NCBI GenBank assembly: GCA_031550325.1
Contig: JAVBOR010000049.1
Location: 1 to 44,676, forward strand
Length of the DNA stretch: 44,676 nt
Reading direction: 5' to 3'
DNA from: JAVBTT01 sp031550325
GTDB taxonomy: Bacteria; Bacillota; Clostridia; Oscillospirales; UBA929
Shown one piece after another: positions 25,806-33,910 of the stretch. The position numbers and the translations under genes were made by a program. Each line of letters starts with the position of its first letter. The stretch's first letter is position 1. The notes below the pieces were generated by a model, which saw only the letters and a program-made list of their open reading frames with translations, did not search any database and was not told the DNA's origin.

Positions 25806-28096
25806 TCTATTTTCTTGGCAGCCGACAGAAAGAAGTCGCAGATCTCGCTGGCGATCTCCTCTGAGGCCCCTTCTGCGAGGATGCGCAGCGCCCGGCGTCC
25901 GGGCAGCGGAGCGACATGCACCCAGCCTCGTCCCACGCGCGCGCGCAAGCCCTCGACAAGCTCGGCGTTTTGCTGCGTGGCCGCAAGCGCGCGCATCACC
26001 TCGCCGCGGTCTCCGGCTAGGCCGATTTCCGCCGTGACCAGGTGAAACGCGGGCAGCGCCGCATGAAGCTCGGACAGCTTCATGCCGAAGGCCTTCAGCC
26101 CGTAGGTCAGCCGCGCTGCCGAGAAGGCGGCGTCCCACAAAAACCGCTGGGAGGCGTACAACGTCCGCGCCGCCGGTCCGTCGCGGCCCACGCGCAGCAG
26201 AGTCATATGCAGAGTCTGGGCCAGCTCGTCAAAAGCGGCCGGCTCGGAATAGGGAAGCGCTGCGATCTTGACGCCGGCGCGGGCCTCCAGCCAGAGAAGG
26301 CAGGCCAGCACACGCTCATGGGAGAGCGTCTGCCCCTCTTCATCCACGGCGCTCAGCCTCTGCCCGTCTCCGTCGGCCGAGAACAGGGGCGTCTCCAAGC
26401 CGCCCCTGAGCGTACAGCCCGCGCGCGTCATGGCGGCGCGCAGCGCCTGCCCGGCCTCGTCCCCTCCGGTGACGCGGCCGCTCCAGGGCTCGACCTTGAA
26501 ATCCTGCGCCCAGACGGGCGGACGGGCAGCCGCCTGAGTATGCAGCTCCGACAGACCAAGCAGCGTCCTCGACTTGCCGATGTCCCTCACGCCGGCCAGC
26601 GCGCTCTCGCCGCGCGCGGTCAGCGCCTCGAGCTTGCGCTCAACCTCCCGCTCGATGGGCAGTCCGGTCTCGTCGACAAAGCGCAGGCTAAACCGCTCGC
26701 CATCCTGCTCGACAAAGATGCTCAGCGGCAGCTTGTAGTGCCGGGCGGCGTAGGAGGCCTCCGCTGTAAAGGACGCGTCGGTTCGCAGAAGGTTTCCGCC
26801 GGCCGCGCAGAGTCCGGTTTCAATGGCCAGCGCGGCCATGCGCGCCGCTTCGCCGCCCTGAACGCTCAGCCCGACCTCTCCGCCGCGCACAAACGAGGCG
26901 GCCACCGAACCGAGGCGCATACAGAATTCGGGTGTCAGTTCCACTTTTAGCTGCCCTGACAGTGTGCCATGGCCGTCAAAGGACGCCATTTTGCGCGCGG
27001 CGCCCGAGGTGACGCTTCCCTCGACGCGAATCCCCGCGTCGATCTCCTTGTTGGGCCAGACGCGCGCCCCGCCCGTCAGCTCGGCGTGCTCGCCTATGAC
27101 CACATTTTCCCCCACAACGGCGCCTTCGCGCAGGCAGGCGCCCTCGCGCACGAGACTGCCGCGTCCGACAAATGCGCCCTCGATGCGGGCTGACGCCTCG
27201 ATTTGTGCGCCGTCGACAACGCTGCACTCCACAACGGCGCCCTCTCCCACGCAGCTTCCTGCGCCGAGTACTGTGTACGGCCCTATGCGGCAGCCCTTGC
27301 CCAGCTGCGCCTCTCTGCCGAGATATACGGGCTGGGTCACCTGCGCGTCCCCGGGCGCTTCGGTCTGCAGCGGAGTCGAAAGGGCGATCTTTCCCTCAAG
27401 CGCGTCGCAGCAGCAGTTGAGATATGCCTGCGTGTTGCCCATATCGCACCAGTAATTCTCCTCCACATAGGCGAACAGGCGGCGTTTTTGGGCGAGCATG
27501 GCCGGAAACACGTCCTTGGCAAAGTCGTAAAAGGTCTTGTCGGGAATGTCGTCGAGCACCGAGGGGTTGAGAATGTAAATTCCCGTGTTGACCGTGTTGG
27601 TAAACACCTGTCCCCACGACGGCTTTTCAATAAAGCGCAGCACGCGGCCGTCCGGCCCGGCCATCACAAGCCCGTAATCAAGCAGCTCCTCCTGCCGGTG
27701 CAGAATGAGCGTGGCCTCGGCGTTTTGGCGCACATGAAACTCATAGCACTCCCTCAGGTTAAAATCGGTCACCGCGTCCCCGCTGATGATGAGGACGGGC
27801 TCGTCTCCGAGCTGCTCGCGGCAAGCCTTGACGCCGCCCGCCGTGCCGAGCGGCGTGGTCTCAATGAAATGCCTCATGTGTACGCCCCACGCCGCCCCGT
27901 CGCCGAAATAGTCTGTAATCTTGTGCGGCAGCGTCTGCAAAGTCGTGATAATATCCGTAAATCCATGCTTTTTCAGCAGTTCGACGGCGTATTCCATGAC
28001 CGGTTTGTCCAGCAGCCGCACCATGGGCTTGGGCACCTCGGCGCTGATCGGACGCAGGCGGGAGCCCTCCCCGCCCGCAAGCAAAACGGCTTTCAT
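25778..28096 (-). CDS. Nucleotidyltransferase / degenerate phosphomannomutase fusion
   Basis: The 772-residue fusion begins with a sugar-nucleotidyltransferase domain (1-235; LLAGGEGSRLRPISAEVPKP, SGDAVTDFNL, FIEKP). A left-handed beta-helix of hexapeptide repeats follows (about 245-350), then a phosphohexomutase-like region (about 365-772). The family makes activated mannose or related sugars for envelope polymers. In the mutase part the catalytic TASHNP loop is absent (LPLSIFVEQDGERFSLRF occupies its place) and the metal loop DGDGDR reads DGDGQR, so mutase activity is doubtful. ATG 28096 follows GAGGTG and AAGGAT. It is divergent from manA, 160 bp away; GTACG/CGTAC at 28122-28139 is a small inverted repeat in between. 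Confidence 0.85.
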   Translation of the reverse strand: MKAVLLAGGEGSRLRPISAEVPKPMVRLLDKPVMEYAVELLKKHGFTDIITTLQTLPHKITDYFGDGAAWGVHMRHFIETTPLGTAGGVKACREQLGDEPVLIISGDAVTDFNLRECYEFHVRQNAEATLILHRQEELLDYGLVMAGPDGRVLRFIEKPSWGQVFTNTVNTGIYILNPSVLDDIPDKTFYDFAKDVFPAMLAQKRRLFAYVEENYWCDMGNTQAYLNCCCDALEGKIALSTPLQTEAPGDAQVTQPVYLGREAQLGKGCRIGPYTVLGAGSCVGEGAVVECSVVDGAQIEASARIEGAFVGRGSLVREGACLREGAVVGENVVIGEHAELTGGARVWPNKEIDAGIRVEGSVTSGAARKMASFDGHGTLSGQLKVELTPEFCMRLGSVAASFVRGGEVGLSVQGGEAARMAALAIETGLCAAGGNLLRTDASFTAEASYAARHYKLPLSIFVEQDGERFSLRFVDETGLPIEREVERKLEALTARGESALAGVRDIGKSRTLLGLSELHTQAAARPPVWAQDFKVEPWSGRVTGGDEAGQALRAAMTRAGCTLRGGLETPLFSADGDGQRLSAVDEEGQTLSHERVLACLLWLEARAGVKIAALPYSEPAAFDELAQTLHMTLLRVGRDGPAARTLYASQRFLWDAAFSAARLTYGLKAFGMKLSELHAALPAFHLVTAEIGLAGDRGEVMRALAATQQNAELVEGLRARVGRGWVHVAPLPGRRALRILAEGASEEIASEICDFFLSAAKKIDRQSPSNVI

Positions 28097-28222
28097 ATCC
28101 TTCACCTCAACGTCAGAAGTAGTACGCACAGTAACGTACATTTGTAGTATGTCCTATGCCGCTGAGGATTAATCAGAGCGCGTCCGCCGGGAGAGCTGAC
28201 GCTACTCATCCGGGTCCGCATA

Positions 28223-28231
28223 TGGTATACT
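28223..28231 (+). promoter_or_regulatory. Extended -10 promoter of manA
   Basis: TGgTATACT lies 26 bp before the manA start codon. No good -35 hexamer is visible at 17 bp, as in other extended -10 promoters of this window. Confidence 0.45.
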
Positions 28232-28256
28232 TGCTTTAGAAAAGGAGGCTGACGCC

Positions 28257-29261
28257 ATGGTACTGCGCCTGTGCCCCTGCTATAAGGATATCCTGTGGGG
28301 AGGCGACGCGTTTTCACGCATCTTCGGCCGCGGCCCTGTCCCTTCGGCGGAGAGCTGGGAGGCAGCCTGCCACCACACGGGCAGCTCAACGATCACAGAC
28401 GGCCCGTATGACGGGCTCACGCTCGACGAGGCGGCCGCTGCCCATGGCCGGGGCTTTTACGCGCTTTCGGCGCGGCAAACGCGGCTGGACGTATTGTTTA
28501 AGCTCATCGACGCACGCGACCGTCTGTCGCTGCAGGTGCATCCCGGGGACGAGCAGGCAGCGCTCGAGGGCGACCTGGGCAAAACTGAGCTGTGGTACAC
28601 GCTCGCCTCCAGACCGGGCGCGGGGGTCTACGTCGGTCTGCGCCGGCCTCTTTCGCCCGCGCGCTTTGAGGAGCTTCTGCGCGCCGACGCCCTCGAGCCG
28701 TTTTTAAATTTCATCGAGCTTGCGCCCGGCGACGCCGTTTTTTTGCCGGCAGGGCTCCTGCACGCCATCGGCGGCGGGCTTTTGCTGGCAGAAATCCAGC
28801 AGAACTCCAACACCACCTACCGCGTGTCGGACTGGGGCCGGCTGGATGCGCGCGGCGCGGCGCGGGAACTGCATCTTGATAAGGCGCTTCTGGCCGCCGA
28901 CCTGACGCTTCCCGGTGAAAAGCTGCACAAAAAGCCGCACCCCGGCGGCTCTCTTCTGGCGGACTGCCCGTATTTTCAGGCTTATGAGCTTGTCTGCGCC
29001 TCGAGGGCGTCGAACGACACCGACGGGCGCTACGACCTGCTGTTTTGCGTATCGGGAAGCGCCACGGTGGACGGCGCTGCCTTTGCCGCGGGCGACACCC
29101 TGTTTGTCACGGCCGACACCGGGGTCTATACGCTGTCGGGCTGTGCGACGTATCTCAAGTTTAAGGGCGGCAAAGAACCTTCGCGTCCTCGTCCTACATC
29201 GGGTTTCACGTCGAGCCTGACGGCGCAGCCGGCAGGTCCTTACTGGAATAAAAACCGATAA
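28257..29261 (+). CDS. manA: Mannose-6-phosphate isomerase, class I, with repeat-derived C-terminus
   Basis: The enzyme interconverts fructose 6-phosphate and mannose 6-phosphate, feeding GDP-mannose synthesis with the divergent neighbour. Firmicute-type features are WGGDAFSRIFG, ESWE (as AESWEAACH), SLQVHPGDEQA with the zinc-binding Gln and His, KTELWY, FLPAGLLHAIGGGLLLAEIQQNSNTTYRVSDWGR and a C-terminal cupin lobe. ATG 28257 follows AAAGGAGG at 8 bp. Normal homology should end near YLKFKG at about residue 303. The last roughly 26 residues and the TAA come from a copy of the dispersed palindromic element (29181-29266), so the native C-terminus has been replaced or extended. Confidence 0.92.
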   Translation: MVLRLCPCYKDILWGGDAFSRIFGRGPVPSAESWEAACHHTGSSTITDGPYDGLTLDEAAAAHGRGFYALSARQTRLDVLFKLIDARDRLSLQVHPGDEQAALEGDLGKTELWYTLASRPGAGVYVGLRRPLSPARFEELLRADALEPFLNFIELAPGDAVFLPAGLLHAIGGGLLLAEIQQNSNTTYRVSDWGRLDARGAARELHLDKALLAADLTLPGEKLHKKPHPGGSLLADCPYFQAYELVCASRASNDTDGRYDLLFCVSGSATVDGAAFAAGDTLFVTADTGVYTLSGCATYLKFKGGKEPSRPRPTSGFTSSLTAQPAGPYWNKNR

Positions 29262-29481
29262 AGATAGAACCACAACGCTTTCACGGATTCACTCCGGGAA
29301 AGTCACCCAATGCGCGTCTCCACAAAGACGCGTTCCTGCTCCCGTTTGTAGACAAATCGAAGGTTTGTCTACAGTCTGAGAAAGGCATTCCCGGATTCAT
29401 TCCGGGAATGCCTTTCTCAGTGAGGCTCCACAGAGCCGATCATTTATCATCGTTTGCAGACAAAGTCTGCTTAGTCTGCAA
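29181..29481. repeat. Modular palindrome array overlapping the manA 3' end
   Basis: A core copy (29181-29266) lies partly inside manA, with arms ATCGGGTTTCA and TAAAAACCGAT around CGTCGAGCCTGACG. It is followed by modules 29278-29310 (left arm mismatched), 29313-29332 (CGCGTCT/AGACGCG), 29347-29373 (TGTAGACAAA/TTTGTCTACA) and 29376-29420, a 20-bp perfect stem CTGAGAAAGGCATTCCCGGA with loop TTCAT. GGCTC/GAGCC at 29424-29437 and TTGCAGAC/GTCTGCAA at 29454-29481 complete it. Segment 29278-29374 is nearly identical to 37-133 and 36946-37042. The array fills the space between convergent manA and vanW-like genes. Confidence 0.85.
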
Positions 29482-29532
29482 TGGGCTCGATTATGCCGCA
29501 ATGGGCGGATCGGCCAACCGGGGCGCGTGCGC

Positions 29533-31296
29533 CTACGGCTCGGCGGGCGGCGTAGGCGGTGTGGGTGAGGGGGACGCGGCGGGATCCCACGTGGGGTCGG
29601 GCTCGGTTGTCGGGTCGGGCACGGAGGGTGAAGGGGAAGAAGGCTCCGGCGTGTCGGTCGGATCGGGTGTGGGCGCCACTGTCGGCGTGGTGCTGGGGCC
29701 GACCACGACCAGCTCGTCGCTCATCCTGTACACGCTCTTGGCCTCTGCCTTTCGGGACAGCTGGTTGCCTGCGCCGTCCTTGACCACGCGATAGGTCTGC
29801 ACCGAAGCGCCGTTATGGCCCTTTTCCACGACTTTGGACGACCCGGGCGCCATGGCGTCGTTGACCGTAGTCTTGACGCCGTGCGGCGTGGAGGACAGCA
29901 CGTCGCGCTCCATCACGACGACGTGGTCATCCTCCTTGCTTCCCATCAGAGTGACCGTCACTTTGCCGTCCTTGACAAAGCTCACCACCTGCATGGGATA
30001 GTTCTTGACGTTCTTAAACTGGAAGTCGATGGTTCCCCAGTTGACCGTGGCGTCCTGGCCGAGCGGCACATAGCCCACGAGCATGGAGTGGCTCTGTCGC
30101 TTTACGATCTCCAGGTTGGCCAAAAGCGCCGTGTTGTATGTCGTGGAGGACAGCTGGCAGATGCCGCCGCCGATCTCGTCGACCAGCCGCCCGTTGAGGT
30201 ACGCACCCGCGCCCTTAAAGCCGCGCGCTTCGGTGCGCTCCCCGACGGACTCGTTGTAGGAAAACGTCTCGCCCGGCAGCAGGATTGTGCCGTTCATAAA
30301 CTGCGCTGCCAGCGTGATATTGTTCACACGGGCGCTTGAGGAACCAGAGAGACTGGTGGTAAAGGTGCTCAGCACGTCTTTAAACAGGCTGGCCTCCAGC
30401 TTTTGCTGCGTGATGTCGGGCTGGGTATAGACAAGCCTGATGATAAAATCCCCGCCCTCGCCGAGCCTCTGCTCGACAAGCCCCTTGTCGAAGCTGACGC
30501 CCACGACATGCGGCATAATTTGGGGATTTTGCTTGTCAGAGACATCCAGATACGCCGGCTTGGGCTCGACAAAAATCTCATCGTAAATCTGATCCGTGGG
30601 AAACGCCTCGGGCGTAACCGCAATCGGCTCGTAGCTCAGCGGCGAGAAATCACAGGCGGCAAACTGCGCGACAATCAGGCTGGTCAGCGCGCTCTGATCG
30701 ATCTGACGTCCGATCTGTGCCGCTTTGACCTCGATCCGGTCTTGCGCCATCTCCCATGTATAGGGGATCGCAGGTACATCCACCTGCCCGGCCAGCTCCT
30801 TCACTTTATCATAGACCGCATTCTGGTCTATGTAGAACTCCTCCTCGGGGTTTACGGTGTGCCGTGTAAACAGGCAGGTGGCGACAAATGCCAGCCGGGA
30901 AAAAAAGCTGCCCGTGCGCCCCTGCTCATAGGCCTTGGCCGCCGTCGCGTCCTCCAGGAGGGTTGCGCCGACCTCCTGCGCCGTGAACACCGCCTGATGC
31001 TCTCCAACGCTCAGTGCAATGGACTGCCCCTCAAAAACATCGACCTCGCCGCCCAGGGCCTTCACGGCTTCCGGCTGCGTCAGCCCGCCCAGCGCCGTGC
31101 CCTCCTCGGTAAACACATTGGGGTAAATCTTCTGATAGCCAACCACGCCATAGAGCAGGGCCGAAACAAGCAAAAGCACAACAATAGCGGCGGTGCACAG
31201 CAGGATCGTTCTGCCCGTGCGCCCTGATCCCGATCGATCCGCCCGGGATGGGCTCTTCTTTTGGTCCGGCGGTTTTAGCGTGACTGATCTGTCCAT
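29533..31296 (-). CDS. VanW family membrane-anchored protein
   Basis: The 587-residue protein has a basic cytoplasmic N-terminus, one transmembrane helix (about 30-52), a YoaR-like putative peptidoglycan-binding region (about 60-270) and the VanW domain (about 310-440). VanW motifs are FMNGTILLPGETFSYNESVGERT, KGAGAYLNGRLVDEIGGGICQLSSTTYNTALLANLEIVKRQSHS and PLGQDATVNWGTIDFQFKN. A G5-like segment follows and a long Pro/Thr/Ser/Asp tail ends the protein. It acts outside the membrane, probably on or in the cell wall. The vancomycin link of the name is not implied here, as no van genes are adjacent. ATG 31296 has only GGAG 13 bp upstream, and an in-frame TGA prevents an earlier start. Confidence 0.9.
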   Translation of the reverse strand: MDRSVTLKPPDQKKSPSRADRSGSGRTGRTILLCTAAIVVLLLVSALLYGVVGYQKIYPNVFTEEGTALGGLTQPEAVKALGGEVDVFEGQSIALSVGEHQAVFTAQEVGATLLEDATAAKAYEQGRTGSFFSRLAFVATCLFTRHTVNPEEEFYIDQNAVYDKVKELAGQVDVPAIPYTWEMAQDRIEVKAAQIGRQIDQSALTSLIVAQFAACDFSPLSYEPIAVTPEAFPTDQIYDEIFVEPKPAYLDVSDKQNPQIMPHVVGVSFDKGLVEQRLGEGGDFIIRLVYTQPDITQQKLEASLFKDVLSTFTTSLSGSSSARVNNITLAAQFMNGTILLPGETFSYNESVGERTEARGFKGAGAYLNGRLVDEIGGGICQLSSTTYNTALLANLEIVKRQSHSMLVGYVPLGQDATVNWGTIDFQFKNVKNYPMQVVSFVKDGKVTVTLMGSKEDDHVVVMERDVLSSTPHGVKTTVNDAMAPGSSKVVEKGHNGASVQTYRVVKDGAGNQLSRKAEAKSVYRMSDELVVVGPSTTPTVAPTPDPTDTPEPSSPSPSVPDPTTEPDPTWDPAASPSPTPPTPPAEP

Positions 31297-31348
31297 ATCT
31301 ACTGGTCAACTCCAATGCTTCTATATTTAATCACAGCAATGTAATTGT

Positions 31349-31378
31349 AGTATAACGCATTCACCCCGGGCAATTCAA
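31349..31378 (-). promoter_or_regulatory. Promoter of the VanW-family gene
   Basis: TTGAAT (31373-31378), an 18-bp spacer and TATACT (31349-31354) on the minus strand, about 45 nt before the start codon. Confidence 0.6.
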
Positions 31379-31410
31379 CTACAGTTCGGTTACACCTGCA
31401 AAAGTTCTGC

Positions 31411-31437
31411 CGTGTCTGGCCATAATTGCCAGACACG
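31411..31437. repeat. Isolated hairpin between divergent envelope genes
   Basis: Perfect 10-bp arms CGTGTCTGGC/GCCAGACACG with a 7-nt loop CATAATT lie between two divergent promoters, so it cannot be a terminator of either flanking gene. Confidence 0.6.
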
Positions 31438-31478
31438 CAATCGTTTCTTGATAAAGTTTCCAGTATATGAAAAACCAT

Positions 31479-31508
31479 GTATATTTGGATTGCCCTGAGG
31501 GGATACTC
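31479..31508 (+). promoter_or_regulatory. Candidate sigma-F/sigma-G promoter of spoIIQ-like gene
   Basis: GTATA (31479-31483), a 15-bp spacer and GGGGATACTC (31499-31508) fit the forespore consensus GYATA-N15-GGNNANANT. No housekeeping -35/-10 pair is evident here. The leader would be very short, with the transcription start close to the AGGAGGT at 31514. Confidence 0.5.
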
Positions 31509-31525
31509 CGATTAGGAGGTGCCTG

Positions 31526-32353
31526 ATGATGAACAAAAAAACAAAATTTGAAACCATGCTGGACTTTCTGGCGGGCAAGGGCTTTTACATTATCCTTTTT
31601 GTCTGCGTGGCCGCCATCGCGGTCTCCGGATACATTTTGCTGTTCGGCCAGTCGTCCGCGCCCAACCCTGAAGACCTTGTGATGGACGAGAGCATCAATT
31701 GGCTGACCCCTTCCTCGTCTCCGGTCAGCCCGAGTCCCGCGCCTTCGGGCAAGGACGCGCTCGGCCCTGAGGCAGGCGGCGCTGTTGAGGTGCTGAATCC
31801 CGCCGACATTGATGTGAAGCCGACGCCCGGCTCCTCGACAAAGCCCACGCAGCCGCCTATTACCCCGCAGCCATCCGCGACGCCGGCGCCGCAGACCCCT
31901 GCCCCGACGGCAAAACCCTCGCCCACTCCGGCACCCGCGCCCAAGTTTATGTGGCCGGTTTCGGGTGAAATCCTCAAGACGTACGCGCACGACGACCTTG
32001 TCTACAGCGACACGATGGGCGACTGGCGCGCGCATGTCGGCGTGGACATCGAGGCCGGTGTCGGAACCGAGGTCATGGCCTGCGCTGACGGCGTGGTCAA
32101 GGACATCTATGAGGATCCGCAGCTCGGCACCTGCGTCGTAATCGAACACAAAAACAGCCTTGTCAGTCTGTACGCCAGCCTGCAGGAGGTCGTCACTGCA
32201 AAGCTGGATGAAACAGTTAGAATCGGTGATGTCATTGGAGGCGTCGGCCAGTCTGCCCTGTGGGAGTCTGCAGATGCACCTCACCTTCACTTTGAAATGT
32301 TTAAAGATGGGAAATCCATAGATCCGTTTACAATTTTGCCAACAAAAAACTGA
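31526..32353 (+). CDS. spoIIQ: SpoIIQ-like M23 peptidase-domain protein
   Basis: The 275-residue protein has a short cytoplasmic N-terminus, one transmembrane helix (about 20-41), a long Pro/Ser/Thr linker (about 60-140) and a C-terminal M23 (LytM) domain. The zinc-site residues appear intact: HVGVDIEAG supplies His and Asp, and HLHFE the distal histidines. This layout matches SpoIIQ, the forespore partner of SpoIIIAH in the engulfment channel; clostridial SpoIIQ keeps the metal site, unlike that of Bacillus subtilis. The forespore-type promoter supports the call. The start may be ATG 31526 or 31529, both after AGGAGGT. A generic M23 endopeptidase remains possible. Confidence 0.7.
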   Translation: MMNKKTKFETMLDFLAGKGFYIILFVCVAAIAVSGYILLFGQSSAPNPEDLVMDESINWLTPSSSPVSPSPAPSGKDALGPEAGGAVEVLNPADIDVKPTPGSSTKPTQPPITPQPSATPAPQTPAPTAKPSPTPAPAPKFMWPVSGEILKTYAHDDLVYSDTMGDWRAHVGVDIEAGVGTEVMACADGVVKDIYEDPQLGTCVVIEHKNSLVSLYASLQEVVTAKLDETVRIGDVIGGVGQSALWESADAPHLHFEMFKDGKSIDPFTILPTKN

Positions 32354-32367
32354 TAATATTCTTTCTT

Positions 32368-32404
32368 CAAGCCGTTCTCAGAAATCTTGTCTGAGGGCGG
32401 CTTG
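32368..32404 (+). terminator. Hairpin terminator after the spoIIQ-like gene
   Basis: CAAGCCG..CTCAGA pairs with TCTGAG..CGGCTTG around an ATCTTG loop 15 bp after the stop. The T-tract is weak (GGTATTGATT). Confidence 0.5.
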
Positions 32405-32459
32405 GGTATTGATTATGAAATAAATTTTTACGAACTTGCAAATTTAGCGTTCTAATGCA

Positions 32460-32489
32460 TTGACATCCGCCTGCCAAACCCCGTATAAT
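32460..32489 (+). promoter_or_regulatory. Strong promoter of gdhA
   Basis: TTGACA (32460-32465), an 18-bp spacer and TATAAT (32484-32489) are both perfect hexamers. Transcription would start near 32496, inside a palindrome. Confidence 0.85.
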
Positions 32490-32513
32490 AACGTGTAAGC
32501 CGAACGTTATTAT
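32485..32513. promoter_or_regulatory. Perfect palindrome over the gdhA -10 and start site
   Basis: ATAATAACGT (32485-32494) and ACGTTATTAT (32504-32513) form a perfect 10-bp inverted repeat separated by 9 bp. It overlaps the -10 box and the expected start, the place where a dimeric repressor would act. It does not match the Rex consensus. Confidence 0.65.
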
Positions 32514-32534
32514 GAGAAAGACTGGTGAGAGAGA

Positions 32535-33875
32535 ATGTCAAGACAGTGGCTGTCCGGCCTTTTTGAAACCGTTGCTCGCCGCAACGAGGGCGAGCGGGAG
32601 TTCCTGCAGGCCGTGCATGAGGTGCTGGAGTCGCTCGCCCCTGTGGCCGACCGGCGGCCAGAGTTCATCGAGGTCGGCGTGTTCGACCGCCTTGTCGAGC
32701 CTGAGCGCATGATCAGTTTCCGCGTCCCCTGGGTGGACGACGCCGGCAAGGTGCAGGTCAACCGCGGGTTCCGCGTGCAGTTTAACTCGGCCATCGGCCC
32801 TTACAAGGGCGGGCTGCGCTTTCACCCCTCGGTGACTGCGTCGGTGATCAAATTCCTGGCGTTTGAGCAGACCTTCAAAAACTCGCTCACCGGGCTGCCG
32901 ATGGGCGGCGGCAAGGGCGGCAGCGATTTTGACCCCAAGGGCAAGAGCGACGGCGAGGTCATGCGTTTTTGCCAGAGCTTCATGACCGAACTTAGCCGCC
33001 ACATCGGGAGGGACACCGACGTGCCGGCCGGCGACATTGGCGTCGGTGCGCGCGAAATTGGGTACCTGTACGGGCAGTACAAACGCCTGCAAAACGAGTT
33101 TGCGGGTGTCCTGACCGGCAAAGGACTGAGCTACGGCGGCTCCCTTGCGCGCACCGAGGCCACGGGATACGGTCTTTGCTATTTTACCCAGGAAATGCTG
33201 GCCTCCAAAGGCCTGTCGTTCTCCGGACGCCGCGTGGCCGTTTCAGGCAGCGGCAACGTGGCCATATACGCGGCGATAAAGGCGCGGGAACTGGGCGCAG
33301 TTGTCCTGACCATGTCCGACTCCTCGGGGACGGTTGTCGATGAGGGCGGCGTGGACGTCGAGCTTTTGCGCGGGATCAAAGAAGTTGAGCGCGGGCGCAT
33401 CTCCGAATACGCCAAACGGCGGCCTGGCGCTCGCTACATACCCGACAGCAAGGGAGTTTGGTCTGTTGCGTGCGACATTGCGTTCCCCTGCGCGACCCAA
33501 AACGAGCTTGACACCGCAGATGCTGCGGCGCTGATCAAAAACGGCTGTGTTGCCGTCGCCGAGGGGGCCAACATGCCCTGTATGCCCGATGCGGTTGAGC
33601 TGTTTCACGCAAACGGCGTTTTGTTTGGCCCGGGCAAAGCCGCCAACGCGGGCGGCGTGGCGACCTCGGGGCTTGAAATGGCGCAGAACGCCGCGCGCAT
33701 GAGCTGGTCGTTTGCTGAGGTCGACGGGCGGCTGCAGGAGATCATGCGCAACATTTACGCCATGGCCATGAACGCGTCGGAGACCTACGGCGCGGCGGGC
33801 AACCTGGTCGTCGGCTCTAACATCGCAGGCTTTCTAAAGGTGGCCGACGCCATGCTGGCACAGGGCGTCGTATAA
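32535..33875 (+). CDS. gdhA: Glutamate dehydrogenase, NADP-type hexameric family
   Basis: The enzyme makes glutamate from 2-oxoglutarate and ammonia. The 446-residue length and the N-terminal GFRVQFNSAIGPYKGGLRFHPSV and LPMGGGKGGSDFDPKGKS (catalytic Lys) follow the small hexameric GdhA family. A Rossmann domain (RRVAVSGSGNVAIYAAIKARELGA) and GPGKAANAGGVATSGLEMAQN complete it. ATG 32535 is preceded by a modest GGTGAGAGAG. It is monocistronic, behind a strong promoter with an operator-like palindrome and followed by a palindrome array. Confidence 0.95.
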   Translation: MSRQWLSGLFETVARRNEGEREFLQAVHEVLESLAPVADRRPEFIEVGVFDRLVEPERMISFRVPWVDDAGKVQVNRGFRVQFNSAIGPYKGGLRFHPSVTASVIKFLAFEQTFKNSLTGLPMGGGKGGSDFDPKGKSDGEVMRFCQSFMTELSRHIGRDTDVPAGDIGVGAREIGYLYGQYKRLQNEFAGVLTGKGLSYGGSLARTEATGYGLCYFTQEMLASKGLSFSGRRVAVSGSGNVAIYAAIKARELGAVVLTMSDSSGTVVDEGGVDVELLRGIKEVERGRISEYAKRRPGARYIPDSKGVWSVACDIAFPCATQNELDTADAAALIKNGCVAVAEGANMPCMPDAVELFHANGVLFGPGKAANAGGVATSGLEMAQNAARMSWSFAEVDGRLQEIMRNIYAMAMNASETYGAAGNLVVGSNIAGFLKVADAMLAQGVV

Positions 33876-33910
33876 GTAAGTATATTCACAAACGGTCCTG
33901 GTTTTGACAG

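Noticed and set aside
29533..31296. Vancomycin resistance locus
   Set aside because: VanW-domain proteins are common envelope proteins in Clostridia; no vanHAX or vanRS genes are adjacent.
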